NCBI GenBank assembly: GCA_016201275.1
Contig: JACQDB010000107.1
Location: forward strand, 59,380 to 123,379
Direction of reading: 5' to 3'
From: Acidobacteriota bacterium
Lineage (GTDB): Bacteria > Acidobacteriota > Blastocatellia > UBA7656
DNA length: 64,000 nucleotides
Under the pieces are notes generated by a model, which saw nothing but the letters and a program-made list of their open reading frames with translations, was not told where the DNA came from and did not search any database. Within the stretch, counting starts at the first letter, position 1, and every line of letters starts with the position of its first letter. This document shows, in pieces, positions 35,141 through 47,453 of the stretch. The translations under genes and the position numbers were made by a program.

Positions 35141-37070
35141 ATGATCAAAAAAAGCTGTCGGCTGTTTATCTGTCTCGCGCTGTTTGTTGTTTCGGCGATG
35201 GCGCAAGACTCTCGCGATATGAAAAAAGAGGCGGAAATATGGGAAAAATTGAAAGCCATCTCACCGAAATCTGTTGCAACCTTCAAGCAGGCGACCCAGG
35301 CTTTAGACACAGAGAATTATCCCGAAGCCGCAAAACTTTACGAAGAGGTGTTCAAAAAAGCGCCCGACTTCGATCCGGTCATGCGGCGGCTGGGCGATAC
35401 GCTTTTGGAAGTCGGCAGAAAACAAGAAGGTATGGCTTTACTGGAAATGGCGGTGCAGAAAAATCGCTCGGCGGAAAATCTCATCTCCTTGGCCTACGCC
35501 CTGACGCTGCGCGATGATGCGCCGCCGACGCGGGCAAATCTCAATCGCGCTTTGCCTATGGCCAAAGAAGCCTTCGGAAAAAATATAGACAACAGCGATT
35601 CGTTTTATGCGCTTCTGTATGCTCAACTGGCGTTGGACGCGCAACTGGATAAAGATTTCCGCGAGGCGGTCTGGTCGCTTGCGCTTTATCATCCCGACTT
35701 GATGCAGACGCATTATTTCAAAGCCGTGCAGGCGGCAATGGATGAACACTGGATGGAGGCCGAAACGGAGATTAAAAAAGCCGAAAGTTTAGGCTTTCCG
35801 CACGAAGCGGCGACCGCCTTTCTGGCTTCGGGCATTGGGAGTCGGGCGACCGTATGGCGCTATGCCTACTACACGCTCTATCTGCTGGCGGCATGGGTCA
35901 GCGGTCTGGTGCTGCTGTTTGTGCTGGGCAAACTGATGTCGCGTATGACCATGCACTGGATCGAAACCAGCGACCCGAACGCGGCCACCAGCAACAGCCA
36001 CGCGACGCTTCGCAAATGGTACAGGCGCTTAATCAATATTGGCGGCGTTTATTATTATCTATCGCTGCCGGTGATTCTGTTTTTGACCCTCGCCATTTCC
36101 GGTTCGATCATCTACGCCATGCTGTCGGCAAATTATGTCGCTATCAAGCTGGTGGTGATTGTCGGTTTTGGTGCCTTGGTGACGATTTATTCCATGATTC
36201 GCTCGCTGTTTATTCGCCACGAAGCCATAGACCCAGGGCGCAGTTTGAGCCGCGACGAAGCGCCACAATTGTGGGCTTTGACGGAAGCCGTGGCGCGCAG
36301 CATCAACACGCGACCGATAGATGAAATTCGCGTCACCCCCGGAACCGATCTGGCGGTTTACGAGCGCGGCAGTCTGCGCGAACGTCTGCAGGACCGCGCC
36401 CATCGCATACTGAATTCTAGGAGTTGCGACCTTGAATGATTTTCACCTCAATGCCTTTCGCGCTGTGCTGGCGCATGAATACGGACATTTTTCTCACCGC
36501 GACACAGCGGGCGGCGATGTCGCCATTCGCGTGAATAAAGACATCATTAATTTTGCGCGGGCGATGGCAGCGCAGAATCAAGCGGTAGTGTGGAATATCG
36601 CCTTTCAGTTTTTGCGCCTCTATCATTTCATCTTTCGCCGCATCAGCCACGGCGCGACCCGTTTACAGGAAGTGATGGCGGATCGCGTCGCCGTCAAAAC
36701 TTACGGCGCGCAGGCTTTTGAAGACGGCTTGACTCACATCGTCCGGCGCGAGGTCGAGTTTGAAGACGTGTCCTATTGGGAGTTGACCAACGCCGCCAAA
36801 CAGCAGCGCGCTTTGCAGAATCTTTACGAATTGAAAACCATAGGCGATAACCTAGACGAAAAAATCAAAGAGGCGCTGCATCGTCCTTCCAGCGAAGATG
36901 AAACCCACCCCGCGCCGATTGAACGCTTTCGTTTGGCGCGCCGCATCGTCTCCACTACCGTTCCTCCTGCCCAAGGTATGGTGTGGGATTTGTTCAATGA
37001 TCGCCTTGCCTTGACCGCTGAAATGAGTCAGACCATCGAACGCATCATACGCGAACGCCGCTATCAATAA
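35141..37070 (+). pseudogene. TPR and membrane M48-type metalloprotease, disrupted by +1 frameshift
   Basis: Two overlapping frames make one gene. The first (35141-36439) has a signal peptide (LFICLALFVVSAMAQ), TPR-like repeats (about 60-200) and two or three membrane segments. It ends in VYERGSLRERLQDRAHRIL before reading NSRSCDLE and stop. The second (36432-37070) begins NDFHLNAFRAVLAHEYGHFS with the M48 zinc motif HEYGH and RLQEVMADRVAVKTYG. Removing one A from CTGAATTCTAGG at 36413-36414 gives HRILILGVATLNDFHLNAF, a smooth M48 junction. The gene is otherwise intact (about 640 residues). It is either a recent frameshift or a sequencing error. Start at 35141, AAGGA 11 bases upstream. Confidence 0.85.
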
Positions 37071-37104
37071 AGTCCTGCGGCGATGGCCAAGACTGGGCGC
37101 TGCC

Positions 37105-37149
37105 AAAAGCCTACAGACCGCTTTAACGAAAGCGGTCTGTAGGCTTTTT
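37105..37149. terminator. Bidirectional rho-independent terminator
   Basis: A perfect 20-bp stem AAAAGCCTACAGACCGCTTT with its complement, tetraloop AACG, then a T-run (five T). It ends the M48 gene and would also work in the other direction because the A-run mirrors the T-run. Confidence 0.92.
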
Positions 37150-37263
37150 CGTATTGGGCAATTGACAAGGCCAACGGACGCTTCGTTGCGCCGCTGCGCT
37201 TTGTGCCGGAATGTGGTACAACTTCTGCCTTCGAGAAACCGACAATAAAAAGGCGGAACCTAA

Positions 37264-37953
37264 ATGAGTGCGGTCCTAGCGCTGTTGTTGCGGCGCGAAT
37301 TTAATTTGATTGACAAATTGTTGCTAGCGCTCTCGGTCAGCAGCGCTCTGGTTTATCTGCTCACTCTCGACCGGCAACCTTTCTCCGGCAGCGTCGTCAT
37401 CAAGGCGTTGGGCATGGCGACGTTAGCGCTGTTGGTGTTGCGCGTCCTGAAAACGCTGGACGGCTTGCTGCTCAGTGCGGCGCTGCTCTTTTCCTGCATA
37501 GGCGATGTGATGCTCGCAGTGCGCGGCGCGAATCTGTTTCTCTATGGCTTGCTGGCGTTTTTGTTGGCGCACATTTTTTACATCTGGTTGTTTGCACGCA
37601 ATCTACAGCGTCCGCTGCGACTCCATAGCGAACAAAAAATTGTCTTGCTCGGCATCCTGTTGTTCAGCGCGGCGATGACCTGGTGGTTGTGGGACGGTTT
37701 TGGTGCGCTGAAACTTCTGGCGCTGATTTATCTTTGCGCCATCACCTTGATGTGCGTGATGGCGACGTTGATGAATCTGCCGAAACGCGCCGTGGTGATT
37801 GGCGCGCTGCTGTTTCTCTTGTCCGATTCCCTGATCGCCGCCAATAAATTCAAGACCACAATTCCCTTGAGCCATTACGCCATCTGGATTAGTTATTATG
37901 TCGGGCAGGGTTTGCTTGCTCTGGGTTTTCTGCGCGAAAAGTTGCGCGCCTGA
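37264..37953 (+). CDS. Lysoplasmalogenase (YhhN/TMEM86 family)
   Basis: 229 residues, almost entirely membrane helices (about eight). It has the family pattern LLFSCIGDVMLAVRGANLF then YGLLAFLLAHIFYIWLF, and near the end LLFLLSDSLIAANKF. YhhN/TMEM86 proteins hydrolyse the vinyl-ether bond of lysoplasmalogens; many bacterial members have no proven substrate. It has its own upstream region after the terminator at 37105, and a GGCGGAA ribosome site. It is followed by kdsB after 69 bases. Confidence 0.85.
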   Translation: MSAVLALLLRREFNLIDKLLLALSVSSALVYLLTLDRQPFSGSVVIKALGMATLALLVLRVLKTLDGLLLSAALLFSCIGDVMLAVRGANLFLYGLLAFLLAHIFYIWLFARNLQRPLRLHSEQKIVLLGILLFSAAMTWWLWDGFGALKLLALIYLCAITLMCVMATLMNLPKRAVVIGALLFLLSDSLIAANKFKTTIPLSHYAIWISYYVGQGLLALGFLREKLRA

Positions 37954-38022
37954 TATGCAAAAACAGTTTCCTGCCGCGCCGCATTTGACAAGCGCCTGCG
38001 AAATGAATTAGTGTGAAAGCCC

Positions 38023-40471
<2,449 letters not shown>

Positions 40472-40560
40472 GCGCAACGCAAACCTGCCCAAGCAGGCCG
40501 CAGCAAACGGCCTGCTTCTACATTTTCGGCGGCTGATGAATGAACAAAAGACCGTTGGCG

Positions 40561-40992
40561 TTACTTTCCGGCGGCCTGAATGGATTCGATGTACTTGGCC
40601 AGCGCATAAACATAATTGTCTTTCTGCAAACCACCGGTGCGACGGAATACCGTTCCCCATACCGGCATTTGGCTGTCGCCGTGCGCTTCGATAGCCCTTG
40701 CCGTCTTCTCTCCATCAATCGCTACCAAGACCTGATTGATGGGAAACTTCTCGCCTTTTTTCTGAATCATGGTCAAGTCTGCCGGGGTCGCTTTTAAGGA
40801 CGCCGCGACCGCGCCACCGCCTTTGGCATCGAGGCCATGACAACTGGCGCAATACTGCTTGAACAGCTTATGACCTTTTTCAACATAAGGCTTATCGGAG
40901 CCTGCTTGAATGCTTGCGCCGGACAGCAGATACAGCGGCGCAAGCACCGCGCAAAAGGTGAAGGCTGCGAGCATCGTTTTTCTGATTTTCAT
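40561..40992 (-). CDS. Periplasmic c-type cytochrome
   Basis: 143 residues from the ATG at 40992, which follows GGAGGAATCT; the longer frame to 41049 is not supported. A signal peptide (AAFTFCAVLAPLYLLSGASIQA) precedes a single haem site CASCH in LFKQYCASCHGLDAKGGG. The likely axial Met is in SQMPVWG. This is a small mono-haem cytochrome c of class I type that carries electrons in the periplasm. It stands alone between convergent pyrG and a region of decayed mobile DNA. Confidence 0.9.
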   Translation of the reverse strand: MKIRKTMLAAFTFCAVLAPLYLLSGASIQAGSDKPYVEKGHKLFKQYCASCHGLDAKGGGAVAASLKATPADLTMIQKKGEKFPINQVLVAIDGEKTARAIEAHGDSQMPVWGTVFRRTGGLQKDNYVYALAKYIESIQAAGK

Positions 40993-41218
40993 AGATTCCT
41001 CCTGAGCGAAAGAAAATTTGCAACGGATGGGAAGAGCGCTCAAGTGCAACTGTTATACCGCAGCGATTGGGGAATTTCAGAATCGGCAAGCGAAAGAATG
41101 TCGCAGGTGACGCGGCGCACAAGGATTGCCTGCGGAGAAATGCTCAGAGCAATGGTAAATTATCCACGGCGTGTGAACCCTTCACGCCGGTCGCCAAATC
41201 CGTACAGGAGACTTTGCT

Positions 41219-41450
41219 TATGCCATCGCCAGTCGCTGCCACTTCGGAGAGTGAAGCGTTAATTGCCGAATCAAATTTTCTGCAAAGACTGTCGCCAGCA
41301 ACGTCGTGAAAGTTTCACCTCGAATGCTTATCCAGAAGCGCGCCGCGAAGAAATCTTGCGCCTACGAGGAGCGCGGTTCGTGGCGTGGCCTGACCCGCGC
41401 CTCTGGCGTAGCGCGCAACACGATCAGCTGTCGGATAAAAAAGGTAACTG
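41219..41450 (+). pseudogene. Remnant of an IS1-type transposase (InsA-like N-terminus)
   Basis: In one frame a zinc-ribbon-like part reads CHRQSLPLRRVKR, stop, then LPNQIFCKDCRRQ-like sequence (IFCKDCRQQRRESF) and NAYPEARREEILR. After a frameshift the next frame reads AYEERGSWRGLTRASGVARN and TISCRIKK, the helix-turn-helix of InsA-type proteins. At least one stop and one frameshift are present, and the end is lost at the family C repeat starting at 41451. Clearly not functional. No inverted repeats of IS1 type were found. Confidence 0.6.
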
Positions 41451-41549
41451 AAGTGTGTCGCAGAAACGGGTTTTCTGTCTATATATTGTGTGTGATGGTT
41501 TAACTATCTACAATATATAGATGATTTCTGAAATTCTGCGACTCGCTCT
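41451..41549. repeat. MITE-like element, family C copy 2 (reverse orientation)
   Basis: It starts AAGTGTGTCGCAGAA and ends TTCTGCGACTCGCTCT. The inner arms TCTATATATTGT and ACAATATATAGA can also pair. The reverse complement aligns with the copy at 28390-28489. It borders the IS1 remnant on one side and another inverted-repeat element on the other. Confidence 0.8.
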
Positions 41550-41783
41550 AACTACCCGGCTAGTGCTTGCAGCTGCGCCGCTTTGAGGTGCGGAAAGGCT
41601 GCGCCTTTTCGTAAGCTATGCTCACAACTCTCGCGGCTGCGCCGCTCAAAGGCTGTGCCTCCAAGCCTTTCTGAGGCACAGCCGTAAAAGAAACACCAAC
41701 CTGACGGAGAGTCCGAGACTCTCCGCACCTCAAAGCGGCACAGCCGCACAAAGTTCAACTCTCACAAAAAGGCTGGGTAGTTA
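41549..41783. repeat. 235-bp inverted-repeat element with nested hairpins
   Basis: The ends are TAACTACCC (41549-41557) and GGGTAGTTA (41775-41783). The inner arms are GCAGCTGCGCCGCTTTGAGG (from 41569) and the near-complement ending at 41747. Two further hairpins are nested: GGCTGTGCCTC...GAGGCACAGCC (41651-41683) and CGGAGAGTC-cga-GACTCTCCG (41704-41724). The rest of the gap to 41965 shows no gene. Confidence 0.75.
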
Positions 41784-41964
41784 CAAAAAAAATCGCTCTC
41801 TTGCCGTGACTAACTTGAACCACGCCAGCAGTGGACATAGGAAAGGTTCAGCGTGCGGGGGTGGGAATCCCGCACGCGGCGGGTCGTAGATGATCTCCTC
41901 ATGGTGATAATCTGGAACAAACTCGCATTCTTACTTGAGTTGCTACCAAAGGCATTCGCCAGGC

Positions 41965-42813
41965 TCACAGCTTCAAAATTCTGGCGGCGTTGTCGTGCAG
42001 AATTTTCCGCCGCACGTCTTCGGAAAAGCCTTCGAGTGAAGCGAAATCTTTGAGCCAGCGTTCGGGCATGATAAAGGGATAATCGCTGCCAAACATGATG
42101 CGATCTTGAAATCGTCCACGCGCTTCATCGAGTATCGCTGGCGGAATATATTTAGGCGACCAGCCGGACAGGTCCATAAACACATTCGCTTTGTGACCGA
42201 TGATCGCCAGCATCTCTTCGTGCCACGGCCACGCCGGGTGCGCGCCGATAATCGTCAAGGCGGGGAAATCCGCTGCGATGTGGTCTAAATAAATCGGGCG
42301 CGTGTAATCCATCTTGATGCCCATGCCGCCGGGGACGCCTGCGCCTAAACCGTTTGTGCCGGTGTGAAAGAGCGCCGGTATTTGTAGTTCACAAATTTTT
42401 TCATAGAGCGGATAAAAGCGTGTATCGTTGGGATAAAACGCCTGTACGCCGGGGTGAAACTTCGCCCCGATAGCGCCAAGTTCGTTGACGGCGCGTTCGA
42501 TTTCCGCAATTGCCCGCTTGCCTTTCCACGGGTCAACCGAAGCGAAGAAGACAAATTGTTCGGGATAGGTTTTCACAATGTCCGCGACTTCATCGTTAGA
42601 CAGTGGCGGCAAGCCCGTAGCCGTTTCCGCGTCCCACGCCAGCAACACACCAAGCATATCCATGTGTTTGTAAAGCGCCGCGACTTCGCTCATCTGGCGC
42701 ACTGGAACCGTAGCGCGAAAGAATTTTTCGGCGGCGAGTTTATAAGGCTTGATGGTGACATCAAGAAAACTGCCGGTCGGCAAATGAACGTGCATATCTA
42801 TGGCTTTTGGCAT
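41965..42813 (-). CDS. Amidohydrolase family (TIM-barrel metal-dependent hydrolase)
   Basis: 282 residues from the ATG at 42813 (GGGAGA seven bases upstream). The metal ligands of the PF04909 family are visible: IDMHVHLP (HxH) at the start, KFHPGVQAFYP, ALFHTGTNG, TIIGAHPAWPWHEE and the final Asp in MFGSDYPFIMP. Enzymes of this type act as decarboxylases or hydrolases on aromatic or lactone substrates. No neighbour gives the pathway. The length is typical. Confidence 0.88.
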   Translation of the reverse strand: MPKAIDMHVHLPTGSFLDVTIKPYKLAAEKFFRATVPVRQMSEVAALYKHMDMLGVLLAWDAETATGLPPLSNDEVADIVKTYPEQFVFFASVDPWKGKRAIAEIERAVNELGAIGAKFHPGVQAFYPNDTRFYPLYEKICELQIPALFHTGTNGLGAGVPGGMGIKMDYTRPIYLDHIAADFPALTIIGAHPAWPWHEEMLAIIGHKANVFMDLSGWSPKYIPPAILDEARGRFQDRIMFGSDYPFIMPERWLKDFASLEGFSEDVRRKILHDNAARILKL

Positions 42814-43555
42814 AACGCTCTCCCGTAAAAAAATCACTCACAGAGTACACGATTCAGCGCAAATTATCACCCGCGCACAAGGGGCGTTCGATTCTTGCAA
42901 AGCTTACGATCCGCTTTTACCGGAACACCCGGCTGGCGCACGGTGTCGGTGAGGCGCGCCAACTTGTACTCAACCGTTGCAACGATTTTCATGGCGCGAA
43001 GAGAGCAACCATTTTAACGGTTGCTAGTTTTTTGCGCCGCGCCATCGCGCTGAGGTTCTGCGGCTTGACGCCGCAAGTCTCCGGCCTATTGCTCTAGCAG
43101 CGGCTCTGCCTTTCTGCCCGCAACCAAGCTATCCAAAACCTATAGCGGCTTGCAGAGGTGTGCGCTTGGTTGAGAGGCGGTCTGTGTCCGCCGTGCGGCA
43201 ATCGAAGACCCCCCTCTTAACAAGGTATTGTGGTCGTGGGCAAATACAGTTCGCTATATTGGGTTCGTGAGCGGTCAAGATTGGCGACCTGCCGGATTCT
43301 TAGCCCGTAGGCGGTGACAAATTTTTCTAGCGCTTATGTGACCTAGCGATTACCCGAAAAGCGTATGGCCAAGGGTTTCAATTCCGTCGTGCGGCGCAAC
43401 GCGGTCGAACGGTGAAAAAGCGTTGATACTCTGCTGCTTTTGCGGCAGGCTTCGCACCGCAATTGACGCCCTTGATATTATTGACATGGTAGGGCATTGA
43501 TGGTAGCTTACGAATGGTATTCCTAGCGGTTTTTGCTGCCCCTCGATAATCAACA
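42814..43555. other. 742-bp intergenic region, family A repeat inside
   Basis: This lies between the divergent amidohydrolase gene and hrcA. It holds the family A repeat at 43141-43258. No CIRCE element (TTAGCACTC/GAGTGCTAA) or other heat-shock operator is visible ahead of hrcA, and no gene could be supported in the rest. Confidence 0.55.
43141..43258. repeat. MITE-like element, family A copy 2
   Basis: 118 bp, with the same ends as copy 1: TATAGCG and CGCTATA. The stretches TATAGCGGCTTGCAGAGGTG and GTTGAGAGGCGGTCTGTG are shared. The right half of the palindrome has diverged (AGACCCCCCTCTTAAC), so the long perfect stem of copy 1 is lost here. Confidence 0.85.
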
Positions 43556-44614
43556 ATGAGAAAAAGCGGATTCAATTTTGACGAACGGAAAAAGGAAATC
43601 CTTGCGGCGATTGTGAAATTTCATGTCACCACAGGGCAGCCGGTCGGCTCTTTTGCGCTCGCTCGTCAATCCAGCGAGAAGCTCTCGTCCGCAACCATGC
43701 GTAACCTGTGCGCCGAACTGGAAGACGAAGGATTTTTGACCCACCCGCATACCTCTGCGGGGCGCGTGCCGACCGACAAAGGCTATCGCTACTATGTTGA
43801 CAATTTGATGAGCGCGCCGGGTTTGTCATCCGCCGATGCGTTGTTCATCAATCGGCAATTGCTTGACGAAGAGACGCTGGCGAGTCCCGAACGCATGATG
43901 GAACGCACCAGTCAATTGCTGTCGCAGTTGTCGGACAATGTTGGCATTGTGGTGCCGCCATCTCTCAGCCAGGATCGTTTGCATCACGTCGAGTTTGTGC
44001 GCCTGCCGGATTCGCGCATACTGGTGATCACGGCTTCGACTACAGGGCGCGTGCAGGATCGCGTGATCCGAGTTGACGAGGCTTTTACGCAGCACGATTT
44101 GAATTCGACGGCCAGATATTTGATAGAGAATTTTCGCGGCTGGTCATTGTCGGAAATACGTGATGAATTGATTCGCCGTATGAGCGAAGAGAAGGCGCTT
44201 TACGACACGCTGTTGAGAAACGCCGTGTTGTTGTGCAGCCAAAGCCTACAGGATGGCGATCAACCGGATGTCTTTATTGAAGGCGCGTCGAACATCATTG
44301 CCAAGCCCGATTTTGCCGACACCGAACGGATGCGTGCCTTGTTCAAGATGTTTGAACAAAAGAGCCGCATTGTGAAGTTGTTAAACGAGTGCTTGAAAGA
44401 AGCGCGCCGCGAAAGCGTTGCGGTTCGCATCGGCAGCGAAAACAGTTTTCTGGATTTGCGCGATTGCACGGTCATCGCCTCGCCCTGTTTTTACGGCGAC
44501 GGTTCGACTGCCGGACAAATTGGCGTGGTTGGGCCGACGCGCATTGAATATGATAGATTGATCAGCATTGTGAATTATATTGCAAAATTGTTCGAGCGCG
44601 TCTTGAATGAATAG
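43556..44614 (+). CDS. hrcA: Heat-inducible transcription repressor HrcA
   Basis: 352 residues. The N-terminal winged helix (1-75) includes VTTGQPVGSFAL, SSATMRNLCAELEDEGFL and THPHTSAGRVPTDKGYRYYV. The GAF-like and inserted dimerisation domains follow (LVIT-type core RILVITASTTGRVQDRVI; C-terminal GVVGPTRIEYDRLISIVNYI). It normally binds CIRCE ahead of chaperone genes. It is first in the order hrcA-grpE-dnaK-dnaJ, but no CIRCE sequence is seen, so the operator may be diverged. The ribosome site is weak. Confidence 0.96.
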   Translation: MRKSGFNFDERKKEILAAIVKFHVTTGQPVGSFALARQSSEKLSSATMRNLCAELEDEGFLTHPHTSAGRVPTDKGYRYYVDNLMSAPGLSSADALFINRQLLDEETLASPERMMERTSQLLSQLSDNVGIVVPPSLSQDRLHHVEFVRLPDSRILVITASTTGRVQDRVIRVDEAFTQHDLNSTARYLIENFRGWSLSEIRDELIRRMSEEKALYDTLLRNAVLLCSQSLQDGDQPDVFIEGASNIIAKPDFADTERMRALFKMFEQKSRIVKLLNECLKEARRESVAVRIGSENSFLDLRDCTVIASPCFYGDGSTAGQIGVVGPTRIEYDRLISIVNYIAKLFERVLNE

Positions 44615-44687
44615 GGCAGAGTATTTTTATAATAGAGGCGGGAAAATCAGGCGGGTCAGTTTCAGAAGAGGAATTCGTAAGTAAGCG

Positions 44688-45311
44688 ATGCAAGATAAAT
44701 TAAAATTTGATGATGCGGACGACATTTCCATTGAAATCATTGATGATGAAGAAACCACCGAAGAGCAGGCAAAAGCCCGCGATATGGCGCGCCAAGCCGC
44801 CGAAGTAAAAGATTATCATCAAACCCTGGAAGTGGTTTGCGAGGCGCTGAAATCCGAAGCCGAAGAGTTGAAGACGGAAAACGCTACGCTCAGAGATCAG
44901 CTACTCCGCAAGCAGGCCGAGTTTGAAAATTACCGCCGCCGCACCGAAAAAGAGCGCAGCGAGATTTTTAAGCGTGGGCAAAAAGAAGTATTGATTGAAA
45001 TGCTGTCTGTGCTGGATAATTTCGAGCGTGCGATGTTGAGCGTCGCGCAAAACCCAGCAGACGAGGACGCGCTCAAACAAGGCTTTGAACTGATCTACAA
45101 ACAGTTCAAAGATATTTTAACCAAGCTGGGGGTTGAGCCGCTGGATGTGATCGGCAAAACATTCGACCCTCATTTACACGAAGCCGTAACCATCGAGCAG
45201 ACCTCTGAGCAAGAGGCCAATACGGTGATCGCAGAATTTCAAAAAGGCTATAAATTGGGCGAACAATTACTCAGGCCTGCCCAAGTCAAAGTTGCCGCCT
45301 CCAACGAATAA
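44688..45311 (+). CDS. grpE: Nucleotide exchange factor GrpE
   Basis: 207 residues. An acidic N-terminal tail leads into a long dimeric coiled coil (about 50-110). The conserved GrpE motifs follow: KQAEFENYRRRTEKERSE, LPVLDNFERA-like LSVLDNFERAML, LGVEPLDVIGKTFDPHLHEA and VIAEFQKGYKLGEQLLRPAQ, then VKVA. It releases ADP from DnaK. The gene lies 73 bases after hrcA. A perfect 12-bp hairpin follows between grpE and dnaK. Confidence 0.96.
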   Translation: MQDKLKFDDADDISIEIIDDEETTEEQAKARDMARQAAEVKDYHQTLEVVCEALKSEAEELKTENATLRDQLLRKQAEFENYRRRTEKERSEIFKRGQKEVLIEMLSVLDNFERAMLSVAQNPADEDALKQGFELIYKQFKDILTKLGVEPLDVIGKTFDPHLHEAVTIEQTSEQEANTVIAEFQKGYKLGEQLLRPAQVKVAASNE

Positions 45312-45353
45312 CGGTTTATCGTTTTTTCACTGGCAGAGTGCCAAACGCGGATG

Positions 45354-45383
45354 GCCAATTTGAGACGCAGATCTCAAATTGGC
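45354..45383 (+). other. 12-bp hairpin between grpE and dnaK
   Basis: GCCAATTTGAGA and TCTCAAATTGGC with a six-base loop (CGCAGA) and no T-run. It may be an mRNA processing or stabilising structure that allows a higher level of dnaK than grpE; this is inference. Confidence 0.6.
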
Positions 45384-45480
45384 TGATGCTGCGTTGGCCG
45401 TCGCAGCCTTTCGCAGCCCCTATCGTTTTACCGCTCCCTTTTTCTTTTCCTGCTTGTAGAGCAAAACGGAGGATGTCCTA

Positions 45481-47346
45481 ATGGGCAAAGTAATCGGTAT
45501 AGACCTCGGCACCACCAATTCCTGTGTAGCGATATTGGAAAGCGGCGTCACTCAAATTATTCCTAACAAAGAGGGCGGACGCACCACGCCTTCCGTCGTT
45601 GCCTTCACGGAAAAGGGCGAGCGCTTAATCGGGCAAATTGCCAAACGTCAGGCCATCACCAACGCCGCCAACACGATTTATGCGGCCAAGCGCTTGATGG
45701 GACGCAAGTTCAGTTCGGAAGAGGTGCAACGCGCATTAAAAGTTTGCGCCTATGAAATCACCGACGCCGCCAATGGCGATTGCCGCATACGCGTGCGCGG
45801 ACGCGATTATTCGCCGCCGGAAATCTCTGCCATCTTGCTACAACGCTTGAAACTTTCTGCCGAAGAATTCCTGGGCGAAGAGGTCAGCGAAGCCATCATT
45901 ACGGTTCCCGCTTACTTTGACGATATTCAAAGACAGGCCACTAAAGACGCTGGCAAAATCGCCGGTCTCAACGTGCAGCGCATCATCAACGAGCCGACCG
46001 CAGCGGCGCTCGCTTATGGACTCGGCAAACAGGAGAGCGAAAAAGTCGCGGTGTACGATTTGGGCGGCGGCACTTTTGATATTTCGATCATGGAAATGAG
46101 CGACGGGGTTTTTGAAGTTCTTTCGACCTGCGGCGATTCGTTTTTAGGCGGCGAAGATTTCGACCAGCGCATCGTGGACTGGATGCTGGAGACCTTCCAG
46201 CACGAAACCTCTATAGATTTGCGCGGCGACCGCTTGGCGCTGCAACGCTTGAAAGAGGCTGCCGAACGCGCCAAATGCGAATTGTCAACCGCTATGGAGT
46301 CGCAGTTGAATCTGCCGTTTATTGCTGCCGACGCCACCGGGCCAAAGCATTTCAATAAAACTTTGACGCGCCAGAAATTTGAAGAACTGGTGAAAGACTT
46401 GGTGGAACGCACTTCCGAACCCTGCATGAAAGCCTTGAAAGACGCCAAGCTTTCGCCCTCCAACATCACCAAAGTTCTGCTGGTTGGCGGCCAGACGCGC
46501 TCGACGATCATCATCAATCGAGTGCGCGAAATCTTTAACCGCGAACCGTCCATTGAAATCAATCCCGACGAAGTGGTGGCCATCGGCGCGGCTATTCAAG
46601 CTGGCGTCTTCACCGGCGAAGTCAAAGACCTGATCCTGCTTGACGTGATTCCGCTGTCGTTGGGCATAGAAACACGCGGCGGTTTATTTACCAAAATTCT
46701 GGATCGCAACTCGACGATCCCGACCAAAAAGAGTTTGGTCTTCACCACGGTTGCCGACAATCAACAAATCGTCGAGGTTCACGTTTTGCAGGGCGAACGC
46801 GAAATCGCTTCGGGCAATCGCAGTCTGGCCAAATTCGAAATGGTTGGCTTGCCGACCGCGCCACGCGGCGTTCCACAGATCGAAGTCACCTTTGAAGTGG
46901 ATGCCGACGGCATCGTTTCGGTTTCGGCGCGTGACAAGATGACCGGTCATGAACAGGCCATGAAGATTACCCCGTCATCGGGATTGTCGGCGACGGAAAT
47001 TTACGACTTGATCGAAGAAGCCAGCCGCAGCATTGAACTTGACCGGCGTATGAAAGAGGTCATCATCGCTCGCAATCGTCTGGAAGGGTTATTGCAAAAC
47101 ACCATTCGTTCGTTTGCAGAGTTCGGCTATATGTTATCCGGCGAAGGCCAGGACAACGCCCGGCGCACCATAGATGAATCCCGCGAGGCGGCGATCTCGG
47201 AAGATGTCGGAAGAATTCGCGTGGCGCTTGAACAACTCGAACAAGTGGCGCGTATGATTACCGATGCGATGTTTCGCCCGACCGGACTTTCGCCCGACGA
47301 TAGCCAGCCCGACGAAACCGTCGTGCCGCTATCCGAACTTTCCTAG
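45481..47346 (+). CDS. dnaK: Hsp70-type molecular chaperone DnaK (divergent)
   Basis: 621 residues. ATPase motifs are [13 protein letters not shown] (phosphate 1), [27 protein letters not shown] (phosphate 2) and [17 protein letters not shown] (adenosine; most DnaK read GGMTRMP). The substrate-binding domain has the usual [14 protein letters not shown] and [20 protein letters not shown]. The lid is shorter and the C-terminus ends TVVPLSELS without the usual EEVD-like or Gly/Ala-rich tail. It is in the classic chaperone operon, so it is probably the main DnaK of this organism or a specialised paralogue; other dnaK copies cannot be excluded. Confidence 0.94.
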   Translation: MGKVIGIDLGTTNSCVAILESGVTQIIPNKEGGRTTPSVVAFTEKGERLIGQIAKRQAITNAANTIYAAKRLMGRKFSSEEVQRALKVCAYEITDAANGDCRIRVRGRDYSPPEISAILLQRLKLSAEEFLGEEVSEAIITVPAYFDDIQRQATKDAGKIAGLNVQRIINEPTAAALAYGLGKQESEKVAVYDLGGGTFDISIMEMSDGVFEVLSTCGDSFLGGEDFDQRIVDWMLETFQHETSIDLRGDRLALQRLKEAAERAKCELSTAMESQLNLPFIAADATGPKHFNKTLTRQKFEELVKDLVERTSEPCMKALKDAKLSPSNITKVLLVGGQTRSTIIINRVREIFNREPSIEINPDEVVAIGAAIQAGVFTGEVKDLILLDVIPLSLGIETRGGLFTKILDRNSTIPTKKSLVFTTVADNQQIVEVHVLQGEREIASGNRSLAKFEMVGLPTAPRGVPQIEVTFEVDADGIVSVSARDKMTGHEQAMKITPSSGLSATEIYDLIEEASRSIELDRRMKEVIIARNRLEGLLQNTIRSFAEFGYMLSGEGQDNARRTIDESREAAISEDVGRIRVALEQLEQVARMITDAMFRPTGLSPDDSQPDETVVPLSELS

Positions 47347-47453
47347 AGTTGCTAGAATTTGATTTCTAGTCTCAAGGCTCAGGATTGTGGTTTAATACAA
47401 GGCGAACAGCCAAGGCTGGAAATTTCAAACTACCAAATTTAAGGATAAGAGAA

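Noticed and set aside
43260..43556. CIRCE operator ahead of hrcA
   Set aside because: No TTAGCACTC-N9-GAGTGCTAA or close variant found.
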